DNA from: Sabethes cyaneus
Taxonomy: Eukaryota; Arthropoda; Insecta; Diptera; Culicidae
Length of the DNA: 64,000 nucleotides
Reading direction: 5' to 3'
NCBI RefSeq assembly: GCF_943734655.1
Contig: NC_071355.1
Location: forward strand, 200,960,939-201,024,938
The notes beneath the pieces were generated by a model, which saw only the letters and a list, made by a program, of their open reading frames with translations, did no database searches and was not told the origin of the DNA. The stretch's first letter is position 1. Each line of letters opens with the position of its first letter. Of this stretch, positions 36,074 through 46,648 are shown in pieces. The position numbers and the translations under genes were made by a program.

Positions 36074-36297
36074 TGTAGGGTATAGGAGGGTATTTTCAGC
36101 AGGTTTCTAAATTCAGCCTATTTGCCTTTTCTTTCGCCAATAAAAAAAACTTTGCCGACATACAAGTTTAACATGTTATAACTATTTTCTCAAGACTAAA
36201 AGTACTCTACTATTTTTTATTCAAAGAACGTCAAAACCACCTGTTCTTCCATTAGAACTAGGCCATAGGCCGAAAAAACCCTCCCGTGCCATACCTT
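36074..36297. mobile_element. MITE-like repeat, ~224 bp
   Basis: The left end GTAGGGTATAGGAGGGTATT and the inverse of the right end GGTATGGCACGGGAGGGTTT form imperfect terminal repeats. The interior matches 23160-23400. Confidence 0.5.
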
Positions 36298-36934
36298 TCA
36301 AATTGATTGAGGAGTTCGTTGGTAAATAAATTTAAAAAATTTTAGGAAAAAATTGTCATACAGTGTTATGTATAGATGCACAAAAAGTACTAATTTACAG
36401 GTTTCGTATTCTACTACGCTCCAAAAACTGCAGATAAAAATTCAGACAGTGGCCATCAATTGAACTGTCAAATCAGGACTTCAAACGTATAATGTAAATA
36501 CAAATAAGTTCATGGTGATGTGGAAAGTAAGCATCGTTACTCGCAAAGTATTTCGATACAGTCCTTTCGATCCATGTTATACATTCCATGTGAGAGAAAA
36601 CACGTGAAATGAAATCAATTCTGTCTGCTAGTCAAAACCTGAGAGAGATTCGCGAAGAGGAAAAATTCTAACGTCAAATGCAGCCAGTACGATCTGTCAA
36701 ATGCAGCCAGTCGTTATCGTTGTCCCAAAATGGAAAAGTATTGTTAATTCTCATAAGTTTTCTGCCGGTGTTTTTGTGAAAAACACATTCGGAATTGAAT
36801 TAGTCTTGTTTGTCTCAATTGTAAATTAACATTTTTGCAAAAACTGAAATTCCCGTGTGACAATTAACACCAAAATATGTTATTATAAAATGCACACTTC
36901 ACATGTCCAATGAGATGTTCACGCACAAGTTTCA

Positions 36935-36940
36935 TTTATT
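36935..36940 (-). promoter_or_regulatory. Candidate AATAAA polyadenylation signal of E2Q copy 1
   Basis: Minus-strand AATAAA lies about 195 bases after the stop codon of the gene at 37134-38252. It is a position-based candidate only. Confidence 0.35.
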
Positions 36941-37133
36941 TGCCCGAAAATGAAAGCAAACGTAATAGGAAGAAGAAGAACAGCCAAAGCATAAGAAAAA
37001 GAAGACCGTCTCCGCGACTCTCTCTCAGGTCAAAACTATTCAAATCATATCATTTGGTAAAAATGTATGACCAAACTTTTTTTTCTTTCTTTGTGTGCAT
37101 CTGTAAACCCAACAATCGGTTTGTTCACGTAAT

Positions 37134-38252
37134 TTATCCTATGCGCTTGTTTAAGTTACCCCAACCTCTAATAGCGTGCTTTTGTTCCACCTGCTTGAAA
37201 ACCCGCCGTGCGAGCTCCAAGTTAAATGGACATCTAGTTTTTGAAGCTTGAAAGTTTACTCGCGCACGTGGAGTGACTATTGTAGTCGCTATCTGCAAGA
37301 TAACTGCTTCGATGGTGTATCCGGGTCTCCAGCCATCATTCGTGAGCAGTTCCATACAGATCGCCCCATGGGGCATGACATAGCTATCTGAAATTACCGG
37401 ATATACGACACCCACAAACGGTGGATCGAACGGGTATGTCTCCTTGAACGTAATGTTGAGCAGGATGCCTTCCTCGCCTTGCTGTTGTTTCAGTAGAACG
37501 AGATCTTTGTGCAGTTGACTATCGGGATCGACGAACTTTAGTCGTACATTCCACTCGTAAAGCGAATCATTAACCAATTCTACCGAAAAAATGTCGTTTT
37601 CGTACGAATCGGAGTGATAAATATCGTGCAGTTCTTTCATCAGCCGAACCGAACTAGAAATAGACTCCTTCGAACGATTCTCCGTTGGTGCATCGCGTAT
37701 TCGTTTTAGTATTGAAAAATATTCCACTGCTGGTCCTGGCTTCGGTTGCTCTTCCTCATCTTCCATATCATTTTCACTCTCCAATGAGTCCAAATCATCA
37801 TGATCCGAATCACTACTCTTTTCTAGCTGCAATTGATGCATCCCTTGACTTACTTCATTAGAAAGTGGGCACGTCCCGGATGTTTGGGGTTGAAACTGAG
37901 CTTTTAAATTGCCCAAAGTAGGAGGGAGTGGAATATCATAAATCCTACATAGTTCACGTACTAATATATCGACCTGATTTACAACGTGATTATTTTGACC
38001 ACTAGTATTCGTGAGCAATTGCAAAGCGTCGGTTATGCTGGCTTCCTCGGTCTCAGCAAACCATATTGGCGGTGTAGAAGGGTAAGTTCCCACAATATTT
38101 GCCTGAATGGCATACTTCTCACCGTTGCTGCCAATAAAACAGCAACTCAGCTCTTCCAAGGACGCGGTAAGAACTTGGAACCGTTCATTGTTTTCGGTGA
38201 ACGTCTGCTTCAGTGCCTCTATTTCTTGTTTCAGAGTCATCAAGCACGACAT
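37134..38252 (-). CDS. UBE2Q-family E2 ubiquitin-conjugating enzyme, copy 1 (intronless)
   Basis: 372 codons, close to the usual length of animal UBE2Q2-type proteins. The family transfers ubiquitin from E1 to a substrate or E3 through a thioester on one cysteine. Residues about 1-115 form the RWD-like N-terminal region (KQEIEALKQTF, YPSTPPIWFAETEE, VRELCRIY). Residues 140-175 are a Ser/Asp/Glu-rich linker. The E2 fold follows from about 200 (RLMKELHDIY, DSLYEWNVRLK, YPFDPPFVGVVYPV) with the active-site Cys299 in HGAICMELL and YTIEAVILQIA after it. The start aligns with copy 2. Copy 1 differs from the usual GG-A-CMELLTKQGWSSAY wording (PHGAICMELL, TNDGWRPGY). No intron is present, so retrogene origin is inferred. 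A TATA element lies upstream. Confidence 0.9.
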   Translation of the reverse strand: MSCLMTLKQEIEALKQTFTENNERFQVLTASLEELSCCFIGSNGEKYAIQANIVGTYPSTPPIWFAETEEASITDALQLLTNTSGQNNHVVNQVDILVRELCRIYDIPLPPTLGNLKAQFQPQTSGTCPLSNEVSQGMHQLQLEKSSDSDHDDLDSLESENDMEDEEEQPKPGPAVEYFSILKRIRDAPTENRSKESISSSVRLMKELHDIYHSDSYENDIFSVELVNDSLYEWNVRLKFVDPDSQLHKDLVLLKQQQGEEGILLNITFKETYPFDPPFVGVVYPVISDSYVMPHGAICMELLTNDGWRPGYTIEAVILQIATTIVTPRARVNFQASKTRCPFNLELARRVFKQVEQKHAIRGWGNLNKRIG

Positions 38253-38409
38253 TTTCTGTAAACTCGTTTTGTGAAGATAGTTTGCCGAATTGGTATTGCC
38301 TTTGTGTAAGGTCGAACACTAGTTATGTCACACAAAGTCTTAAATGAAACTTTTAAATGAAGAATACTACGTCTTCGATAAAGAAACTGACGAGCTCTTC
38401 ATTCTACCA

Positions 38410-38455
38410 GTGCTTTTATACACCTCAAATGTCGGTAGTATCGGGAGGTAGATCA
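38410..38455 (-). promoter_or_regulatory. Conserved TATA promoter block of E2Q copy 1
   Basis: The minus strand reads CGATACTACCGACATTTGAG, then GTGTATAAAAGCAC, with TATAAAAG at 38413-38420, about 160 bases before the ATG. The 46-base block is about 89 percent identical to 52241-52286 upstream of copy 2, higher than the intervening leader, which supports a shared core promoter. Confidence 0.65.
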
Positions 38456-38689
38456 AGCGGTAACCTTTTTTTGCTCTTAAATATTTTTACCTACAAATTG
38501 GTTGGGCTTAGCTGAAACATGGTTGAAATTATCCAAAATCCCCTTAAGGTGTATAAACTCAGATTTAGAGTAGCAAATTTGTATCATTTAGCTGCTTGCT
38601 ACCTTTTACTGCTTTTGGCTACCATTAAGAGATTTTGTTTAATTTTCTCAAAAAGCGGATTTGTCACTTAATATGGTAACCGATTGTTT
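38456..38689. other. No recognisable feature
   Basis: AT-rich upstream flank of E2Q copy 1. Nothing assigned. Confidence 0.35.
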
Positions 38690-39290
38690 TCTGAATATAG
38701 TAGTACTTTTTAATCTCGATCAAATCAGTATTTGACGATTAATTTAATTAAAATTAGAGATAAAATAATTCACTGTTTGACAGATATTATAAGGACCGCT
38801 TTCAAATGTTCTACAAAGTTATTCAGTGTACTAAAATTAAATTACACATTCATTTTCTGTGAAGACTGTTTATCACTAAGATGCATATTTAATGAGTTAT
38901 AAAGAATTATATCAAAAAAACAATACACATTTTTCAATAGATTTTTTTCGGAGCTCCTGGAGAGTGCTGTTGGTGATAGTTTTTGTTTTTTTTTGTAGAT
39001 AAAATATAGTACTTTCCTATGAAAGTTGTTTGGTTTATCCAAAGTTGCCCGAAATTGAAAAAAAAATGTTTGAATAGCGCGAATTTTTGGCTAATCTAAA
39101 ATAGTTCTAAGATATTATATAACTCATTAAAATTTTATAACTCATTAAAATTTAACATATTTAATATGCATCCTAGCAAATAAAAACAGTCTTCAGAGAA
39201 AATTTGTATTTTTTACATTTGAAAGCACTAAAACAATCGTGTGCAAAGTTATCGAGCAGAATTGATTTCTTAAATAGTCTTTTTAACCTT
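38690..39290 (+). repeat. Unnamed AT-rich repeat, same family as 34.88-35.21 kb
   Basis: 38925-39070 matches 34880-35035 (ACACATTTTTCAAT, TAGATAAAATATAGTACTTT, AAGTTGCCCGA). 39180-39280 matches 35075-35210 (ATCGTGTGCAAAGTTAT, TTTAACNC). E2Q copy 1 is thus bracketed by this family. Confidence 0.55.
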
Positions 39291-41342
39291 TCTGTGCATT
39301 GGGAACGAGCGAAAAAACAGACGCAATTCAGATACGGCGTGCAGGCTGATAAAATATAGGTGGTCTTATGTAAAATTTCCCGGAGAATCTCGTGGTGCCA
39401 ACCCCTTTCCTGTGTGCCATCGGGAAGTGCCCCATTTTGCTCGTTTTGCCCTATTTTTAACATTATTATACACTTATTGAGCAATATCAAGAAAAGTTTT
39501 GAGAAAATTGAGATTGATAGATAGAAGATTATTATGCTTGAGCCGGGAAAAGCCCATGGGCAATAGGACACCTCCTATAGTTTCTGATAATAAAGAACAT
39601 AAGTTGGCACTAGTGCCTTGTCATGCTCCATGCGTGAGAGTATGCTTGAAACTATCAATGCTTCCCTGTTAAATACTACAAATATCGTTAATTTGTAACG
39701 CTTATTGTACATATTGGGAACAGCTCAATTTTGTGAGACAATAAATTTCCTTAGTGCAGCTGCAGCTTAGTTTACTCATGCATATCAGTTTCTTTTGTGT
39801 TTATCGGTAATCGCAATATAACATGTGGAGCAATAATAGGTTGGTAAACATTGTTATCGCGTTTATGTTGCGAAATTTAATTTGTTCGAATTGAAATATC
39901 GGAAACATACTCAGCTTCAGGCTCTCGTACGGCATCAAAATCACTTTACCAGCCTCACGGAAGAATGGTAGTAAGATGCTATGGAGAGGTGTATGAAAAG
40001 TTTGTTTTTTAAACCACAAATAAAATGTGACTAGTGATTGTTTTTAGGTAGGGTAAAACGGTCCAGAATGCACCGCTTAAGCAAAACATCATTTTGCAGA
40101 GCAACGGCGTGTTTGTTCCACGTTTTTCAACTTCTAGAAGACCTTGGGATCTTTTTTACACTTACTCCTGGTGAAATTTCCTAGCAAAAACCAGTATTTT
40201 TTGTTCGTTTTGATGATTTTTGGCAAAAGTCAAAATCATTATGTGAGGCAAAACGCCAAAGCCTGTGGACAAAACGCACCAAGTTTGCGCAGCTAGGCGT
40301 TAAACGTAACCAGCATATAATACATACAATCACGTGTTGTATAAACTCCTAAAACTAGGCTGCCGAAATGGCGGAAGCGTTCGTTACATACGCTTGTTTG
40401 CTGGGATACAACGGGTTCATATCTCTACATAATTGGCAATAAAATTTAATCATCTACTTTTCTCCAACTGATATGTGATGAAATAATGTAAGTTAAACAA
40501 TGTACAATTACGTTTAAGGCAAATTCTAAGTCATATACAATACATAATATTACTACATTTTCAATAAATAATCCGAAACAAAAGATGTACTGCAAATTAA
40601 AAATATTTTATTACTGTTCGATCCCGTTGTGATACATTCTACTCCTGTTTTGTATTTTGAAGTTTTTTGCAATATATGTGAAAAAATGCCTGGTTAATGC
40701 CGTTTTTGTGATGAATCATGGGGTATGATAGTATATCAATTGGATAGACTGTATTTATTATGAAATTTGCATACCGACTAGTGGTAAAATCTTAAGAGAA
40801 AACCGTGATTTCTTACATGTGGAATAAGATCGCGGATAATTGCTTGATTTTATTGGATCTGGCTTTGTTTGATGCTTTTACTTTCTACACAATTATGAAT
40901 TAGCTTCTTTTACACCAAAATAAAATGCGCATTCATAATTTTACCAAATAGTTTCCGCGTTTTTAAACAATTAATAGCATGGCATGGGTAAAAATTAATA
41001 AGATCTTTATGTAATTATACAGTGGCATCACACTTTATTAGAATCTGCGAAAATTTATATACAATTAAATAACGAAATAAGATTTCCATGGTGACTGCCA
41101 AGTTTTAACGCTGGGGCACGTGGCCCACCTTCTCTATAAGCGAACACCCCATTATTAACAAGACTGGCCTCTCTATTATTTTTGCATATAAACGTCATGC
41201 GTCAGCATCAGCGACGCTACTTTTTACGAAGGTAGTAAATTTTGCACTCTGTATTGGTGTTTGTTCGACTATGTTGGCATGTTGGTATGACCAAACTCGT
41301 GTTTTTTTAGTCTTTGACCTTGAAACGCGGTCAGGCATTAGT
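39291..41342. other. No recognisable gene
   Basis: AT-rich. A 132-codon minus frame at 39173-39571 begins in the repeat and has no known domain. 40040-40320 contains GGTAGGGTAAAACGG and several AAAACGC words, perhaps an unidentified repeat. Confidence 0.4.
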
Positions 41343-41560
41343 ATTAGTATGTTGCGGGTGTTGTGGGTTCAGATCCGATTATAATCTCTGCACCATGCAC
41401 CTTCCAACATTGGACAAAAGCTAGGAGTCACAACGTAGTGCTACCAATTACTCCCCCCCCCCCTTCTTTTCCTTTCCACTCTTTCACATCAATTCCCAAC
41501 AAATTTTCATTACTTTACTCTACCGTCCTTCCATCAATTGTAGAACCACCGTTTCAAAAA
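41343..41560 (+). repeat. tRNA-related SINE, copy 3
   Basis: TGCGGGTGTTGTGGGTTCAG then ATCCGATTATAATCTC, CCATGCACCTTCCAACATT and GGACAAAAGCTAGGAGTCAC, collinear with 34310-34400. A C-run (41451-41463) and a pyrimidine-rich tail with CTCTACCGTCCTTCC follow. Confidence 0.6.
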
Positions 41561-41610
41561 AATATTAATGGTGGTATGAATATTAGCACTCACTCACACC
41601 GATGCATTCA

Positions 41611-41619
41611 GGGACCACC
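41611..41619. repeat. Left target-site duplication candidate of the R1 element
   Basis: GGGACCACC here is repeated exactly at 46870-46878, directly after the poly(A) tract. Confidence 0.6.
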
Positions 41620-42095
41620 ATTGGATGGTAAATGGTTGAATAATGCGCTCCAGAACTATCACGAAGTTCCACAGCCTCTTATTTAGCAACTCCTATCTCT
41701 ACCTCCTCGTGGTACCATCCGGGATACGCTCCTTAGTGGAAATCGGACAACCGGTGGAAACTAGGGTCGTATGCGGACAGAGAAGGGGGCACTCATGCGA
41801 AGGCTGAGTGTAAACTCTCCGCCTGCAAATGACGGATCTCGGTAGTAGCATGTTCGATGAACCTGAAAATACCGAGAACCTGAGCAGAGGGTCCAAAGCC
41901 CCCAAAGGAGGATGGTTTTAATAGCTATTATCCATGGCTAAAAGTAAAAACATGAATGGATAAACCCCTAATCCAAGGTGTCATGCGACCCGTGCCGAGG
42001 GATGAATGGTGGGGGGGGTTCTATAAATACTCAGCCTCAAACGGAGCCTGTGGAGTACCAGAGCGCCCTCCACAGTAATCAGCCCTTACCGCATC

Positions 42096-43568
42096 ATGAG
42101 GGGCTCTGATGTGGCGGACTTTTCTTTCCCCTCAACTCGTGGGATTCTTATGGAAGACAAAATCAAAAATATAACAAGTGTGGATACGGTGGAAAACCCG
42201 TTCGCTAGAGGAGGCATCCAGCGTTCTCCACCAAGGGTGGAGAAGGATGCAACTAGGAGCGCTAGTGTGGGTGGCAAAGGCAGCGGTATGCCTACCACGC
42301 CGGACACAGCGATGAACGGCCCAGCGCTTATCAGGGCGATGGAGAAAAATAGAGATGCTGTACCTAAAGTGGTAGCAGCGTCACAGCAGCTCGAGGTAAT
42401 AATCGAGTTCACGTCAGGTCGCGGAAATTTCTCCAAGGACCTGAAGCAGAGCTTGCTCATGCTTCGGAGAACCTTGAATGCAGCGACCAAAACGCACAAC
42501 GACCTCGTGGCGCGTGCAGGAGAGGCTAAGAAGGTGACCGTGAAGGCGTCGAAGGCAGTACAAACGGACGCTTGCCCGTTGACGGAGTGTCGTAACGCGG
42601 CCCAGGAGGCTACGGAAGGCGCTACCAGCAGCGGTAAGGCATCCGCCAAGCGCCCGAGACAGTCCCCGGGGGATAGCACCCCTGGCGGACCGAAAAAACG
42701 CCTGATCGGTAAAAGCCCTCAGGCTAGCGGGTTGGCAGAGCTAACCGATGAACCAGCGGGAAGCTCCAAGACAGGTGGCCCGTGGACCGAGGTTAGGGCC
42801 AAGAGAAAAGGCGGAGGAGGCTCCAGTAAAAAAACTGCTCCACCTAAACCGGCAAGAAAGCGAGCGAAGAAGGGCGACGCTCTTATCCTGAAAACCGACG
42901 GGTCGAAATACTCGGAGGTTCTGAAGGCCATGAGAGGAGACGCCCTACTCAAGGATCTGGGCGCGGACGTACGAAGCATCCGCCGCTCACGCACGGGCGA
43001 TATGATCCTCGAGTTAAAGAAGGACGCCACAAAGAAGAGTTCCGCATACAAGCCAATAGCGGAAGGAGTGCTCGGGGACGGAGTGAAGGTACGTGCTCTC
43101 ACACCAGAAGTGACTCTCCAGCTTAAGAACCTGGACGAGATCACCGAAGTGCGTGAGGTCGTACAAGCTCTCAAAGAGCAAAGTGGAGTGGTGGTGGCAA
43201 CCGAGGCGGTTCGCCTACGCAAGGGTCCGGCCGGGACCCAGGTAGCCACCATACGACTTCCGCTGATTGACGGAAACAAAGCCCTGAAAGCTGCTAGGCT
43301 AAAAGTGGGGTGGTCGGTATGCCCACTGAGCGTGTCCAAGCAGTCGGAAGCTTGCTTCCGGTGTTTCGAGCACGGACATAAAGCCTGGAACTGCAAGGGG
43401 CCAGATAGGAGCCAGTTGTGCAGGAGATGTGGCAGTGCTGGCCATAAAGCAAAGGACTGCGCGGAGCCTCCTAAGTGCCTGATCTGCACCGGTAAACGGG
43501 ACGCAAAGCACGTAACGGGAGGTCCAAGGTGCCCGGCCGGTGCGCCGGCGACTAAGCCACGTTCATAG
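42096..43568 (+). CDS. R1-clade ORF1 (gag-like nucleic-acid-binding protein)
   Basis: 490 codons from ATG at 42096 to TAG at 43566-43568. The protein is Lys/Arg-rich in the middle (KKRLIGK, KPARKRAKKG around residues 205-265). It ends with three zinc knuckles: CFRCFEHGHKAWNC (420-433), CRRCGSAGHKAKDC (442-455) and a looser CLIC...H...C (461-479). ORF1 proteins of this clade bind the element RNA and form the RNP. The region around residues 270-400 (DALILKTDGSKY to KALKAARLKVGWSV) is the conserved domain before the knuckles. A 292-codon frame antisense to the 3' part is a shadow of the GC-rich codon pattern. A later in-frame ATG (42150) could be an alternative start. Confidence 0.9.
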   Translation: MRGSDVADFSFPSTRGILMEDKIKNITSVDTVENPFARGGIQRSPPRVEKDATRSASVGGKGSGMPTTPDTAMNGPALIRAMEKNRDAVPKVVAASQQLEVIIEFTSGRGNFSKDLKQSLLMLRRTLNAATKTHNDLVARAGEAKKVTVKASKAVQTDACPLTECRNAAQEATEGATSSGKASAKRPRQSPGDSTPGGPKKRLIGKSPQASGLAELTDEPAGSSKTGGPWTEVRAKRKGGGGSSKKTAPPKPARKRAKKGDALILKTDGSKYSEVLKAMRGDALLKDLGADVRSIRRSRTGDMILELKKDATKKSSAYKPIAEGVLGDGVKVRALTPEVTLQLKNLDEITEVREVVQALKEQSGVVVATEAVRLRKGPAGTQVATIRLPLIDGNKALKAARLKVGWSVCPLSVSKQSEACFRCFEHGHKAWNCKGPDRSQLCRRCGSAGHKAKDCAEPPKCLICTGKRDAKHVTGGPRCPAGAPATKPRS

Positions 43569-46500
43569 TGCAAGTGACACAACTCAACCTGAACCACTGC
43601 AGCACAGCTCAGCAGCTGTTACACCAAGCAGTTTCTGAGTCAGCAATGGACATTGCCATAGTCTCGGATCCATATCGCGTCCCTGCCGGAAACGGCAACT
43701 GGGTCTCGGATAGGTCTGCGACGGCGGCTATATGGACAACAAGCAGGTTCCCGGTTCAGGAGGTTGTGTCAACTGCAGACGAGGGATTTGCGGTTGCCAA
43801 AGTGGGTGGAGTGTTCTACTGCAGTTGTTATGCTCCGCCGAGTTGGTCTATCGAGCAGTTTACGCGGATGGTAGACCGAGTATCAGTTGTGCTGACTGGT
43901 TTAAGGCCGGTGGTTGTGGCGGGCGACTTTAACGCTTGGGCGGTAGAGTGGGGAAGTCGTCGCACGAACCATAGGGGTCGGATTCTGCTTGAAGCTCTGG
44001 CAAAGCTTAACGTAGATCTGGCCAACGTCGGCAACACAAGTACCTTCAGTAGGAACGGTGCGGAGTCTATCATCGACGTGACTTTCGGCAGTCCTGGTCT
44101 GATAGGAGACTGGCGGGTAGATAATGGCTACACTCACAGTGACCACCAGGCGGTCCGCTATGGTGTCGGTCAGATAACGAGGCGGCAGGCGGCGAGTAGG
44201 GCCAACACTCCAACCACCCGTGGATGGAAGACATCATACTTCGATCCCGAAGTATTTGTGGAAGCGATCCGGAGAGAGTGCGGTGATCGCGGTATACCCG
44301 ATCCGAACGCTGATCATTTGGTTGAGGTACTGTCGCGAGCATGTGACGCTACCATGCCTAGGAAAGGTCGTCCTAGGTATGGCAGGTCACCGGCTTACTG
44401 GTGGACAGATGAAATTGCGGAACTCCGCGGAGCGTGCTTTCGTGCGAGGAAAATTATGCAAAGAGCTCGTTCGGATGAAAGCAGGGCTGAATGTCGAGTA
44501 GCACTCGTTGCTGCACGCGCAGCGCTTAAGAGCGGGATAAAAGCTAGTAAACGAGGCTGCTTTGAAAGGTTATGTGCTAGTGCCAATGCGAACCCGTGGG
44601 GTGATGCCTACAGAGTCGTAATGGCAAAGACCAAGGGTGTGATGGCGCCCGCTGAGCAATCGCCAGAGATGCTGGAGCGGATCATCGAGGGCCTCTTTCC
44701 GCGCCACGAGCCAAGGCCCTGGCCCCAGGCCGCTGAGTCGTCCCACGGCCGACGTTCCAGTATCTCAGACCATAGCGTAGGATGGTCGGCCTCCCAGCCG
44801 AACATCCAAAGTAACGTGGGCGACGGCGGTTTGGAGGTCGGGGAGGAAGTGACGGTTACGAACGAGGAACTCATTGATATCGCTAAATCCCTAAAGGTGA
44901 GCAAGGCACCGGGGCCAGACGGTATCCCGAATATGGCCATTAAAGCGGCTATTTTAGAGGCTCCCGAATTATTCGGGGCAGTAATGAATAGATGCCTGGA
45001 AGCTGGCCACTTCCCGGACAGATGGAAGCGACAGAACCTGGTCCTATTGCCGAAGCCGGGAAAACCTCCGGGTGTCCCCTCGTCATATAGGCCGATCTGT
45101 CTACTCGATACTGCCGGCAAGGTGCTGGAGAGGGTTATCCTTAACAGACTCGTACAGTACACGGAGGGTACAAACGGTCTGTCAAGGAACCAATTCGGCT
45201 TCCGAAAAGGCAAATCTACGGTGGATGCCATCTTGTCTGTCACTAAGACAGCCGAGGTGGCAATCCAGCCCAAGAGGACAGGTATTCGTTATTGCGCAGT
45301 TGTCACGCTCGACGTGAGAAATGCGTTTAATAGCGCTAGCTGGGACTCCATAGCCAGCTCGCTTCGGAACGTCCAAGTGCCGGTGTCGCTGTACAGAATT
45401 CTGGAAAATTATTTCCAGAATCGTGTGCTATGCTACAACACGGAGGATGGTCAGAAATGCGTTCCAATCACCTCAGGGGTTCCGCAAGGTTCCATACTGG
45501 GCCCGGTGTTGTGGAACGTCATGTATGACGAGGTGTTGAAGCTAAAGTTTCCGGTAGGGGTGGCGATTGTCGGCTTTGCGGACGATATCACCTTGGAAGT
45601 CCACGGTGAATCTATCAGAGAGGTCGAGTTGACGGCTGCTCACTCTATAAGCATTGTTGAAGATTGGATGCGATCCAGGAAACTGGACCTAGCGCATCAA
45701 AAAACGGAGGTTATCGTGGTTAACAACCGCAAGTCGGTGCAGCAAGCAAATATCAGTGTCGGGGACTGCACTATTTCGTCAACGCGGTTCTTAAAACTCC
45801 TTGGAGTCATGGTCGACGACAAGCTCAAGTTCGGGAGCCACGTCGACTATGCCTGCAAGAAGGCTTCCACAGCTATTTCGGCATTGTCTCGTATGATGTC
45901 TAATAGCTCTGCGGTATATGGCAGCAAGCGAAGGCTTTTAGCCAACGTGGTCCAGTCCATACTCAGGTATGGCGGGCCGGTGTGGTCATCGGCGTTAGGT
46001 ACCAAAAGCTATCTAGCCAAGCTGGAAAGCACCTATCGTCTCATGTGCTTAAGAGTGGCGAGTGCGTACCGCACAGTTTCACATGACGCAATCTGCGTCT
46101 TAGCGGGTATGATGCCTATTGGTATCATCATCAGCGAGGACGTAGAGTGCTTCAACCAACGTGGAACTAGAGGCATACGGAGTACCACAAGATCGGCCTC
46201 GATGATCACATGGCAGCGGGCATGGTCTGATTCCACAAAAGGCCGGTGGACACATAGACTTATCCCGGAACTATCCGGATGGGTCAACAGGCGTCATGGC
46301 GAAGTCAACTTCCACCTGACACAGATTCTGTCAGGGCATGGTTGTTTTAGACAGTATCTGCACAAATTTGGGCATGCGGAGTCCCCCGAGTGTCCTGAAT
46401 GCGCGGACGTTGAGGAAACTGCAGAACATGCTTTCTTCATATGCCCTCGTTTCGAGGGCGTGAGAAGCAACATGATGGCAGTTAGCGGACAGGACACTAC

Positions 46501-46648
46501 TCCGGATAACTTAGTCCAAAGGATGTGTTCTAGCTCGGACGTCTGGGGTGCGGTCAATGCGGCTGCTACCCAGATCGTACTTGAGCTACAAAATCGTTGG
46601 AAAGCCGATCAACGGCGAATAAACAGCCTAACTACCATAGTCCAGTAG
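43568..46648 (+). CDS. R1-clade ORF2 (endonuclease and reverse transcriptase)
   Basis: 1026 codons, uninterrupted. An APE-type endonuclease comes first: QLNLNHC near residue 5, GDFNAWAVEWGSR at 119-131, YTHSDHQAV near 189. The RT follows, with SKAPGPDGIPN near 450, YRPICLLDTAGKVLE, QFGFRKGKSTVDAI, GVPQGSILGPVLWN near 638 and catalytic FADD at 670-673. A Cys-His motif (CPEC...H...C) lies near 942 and no RNase H is visible. The enzyme nicks the target and copies the element RNA. The frame opens at GTG (43568-43570), which shares its G with the ORF1 stop (TAGTG). The first in-frame ATG comes about 26 codons later, inside the endonuclease core, so termination-linked non-AUG initiation is inferred. 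Confidence 0.92.
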   Translation: MQVTQLNLNHCSTAQQLLHQAVSESAMDIAIVSDPYRVPAGNGNWVSDRSATAAIWTTSRFPVQEVVSTADEGFAVAKVGGVFYCSCYAPPSWSIEQFTRMVDRVSVVLTGLRPVVVAGDFNAWAVEWGSRRTNHRGRILLEALAKLNVDLANVGNTSTFSRNGAESIIDVTFGSPGLIGDWRVDNGYTHSDHQAVRYGVGQITRRQAASRANTPTTRGWKTSYFDPEVFVEAIRRECGDRGIPDPNADHLVEVLSRACDATMPRKGRPRYGRSPAYWWTDEIAELRGACFRARKIMQRARSDESRAECRVALVAARAALKSGIKASKRGCFERLCASANANPWGDAYRVVMAKTKGVMAPAEQSPEMLERIIEGLFPRHEPRPWPQAAESSHGRRSSISDHSVGWSASQPNIQSNVGDGGLEVGEEVTVTNEELIDIAKSLKVSKAPGPDGIPNMAIKAAILEAPELFGAVMNRCLEAGHFPDRWKRQNLVLLPKPGKPPGVPSSYRPICLLDTAGKVLERVILNRLVQYTEGTNGLSRNQFGFRKGKSTVDAILSVTKTAEVAIQPKRTGIRYCAVVTLDVRNAFNSASWDSIASSLRNVQVPVSLYRILENYFQNRVLCYNTEDGQKCVPITSGVPQGSILGPVLWNVMYDEVLKLKFPVGVAIVGFADDITLEVHGESIREVELTAAHSISIVEDWMRSRKLDLAHQKTEVIVVNNRKSVQQANISVGDCTISSTRFLKLLGVMVDDKLKFGSHVDYACKKASTAISALSRMMSNSSAVYGSKRRLLANVVQSILRYGGPVWSSALGTKSYLAKLESTYRLMCLRVASAYRTVSHDAICVLAGMMPIGIIISEDVECFNQRGTRGIRSTTRSASMITWQRAWSDSTKGRWTHRLIPELSGWVNRRHGEVNFHLTQILSGHGCFRQYLHKFGHAESPECPECADVEETAEHAFFICPRFEGVRSNMMAVSGQDTTPDNLVQRMCSSSDVWGAVNAAATQIVLELQNRWKADQRRINSLTTIVQ

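Noticed and set aside
39173..39571. 132-codon minus frame with a hydrophobic N-terminus
   Set aside because: It overlaps an AT-rich repeat at one end and has no recognisable domain; a chance frame is more likely.
42719..43597. 292-codon minus frame antisense to R1 ORF1
   Set aside because: It is complementary to the well-supported gag-like ORF and explained by its GC-rich codon use; no domain is seen. The same holds for the 42086-42679 and 44608-45273 minus frames.
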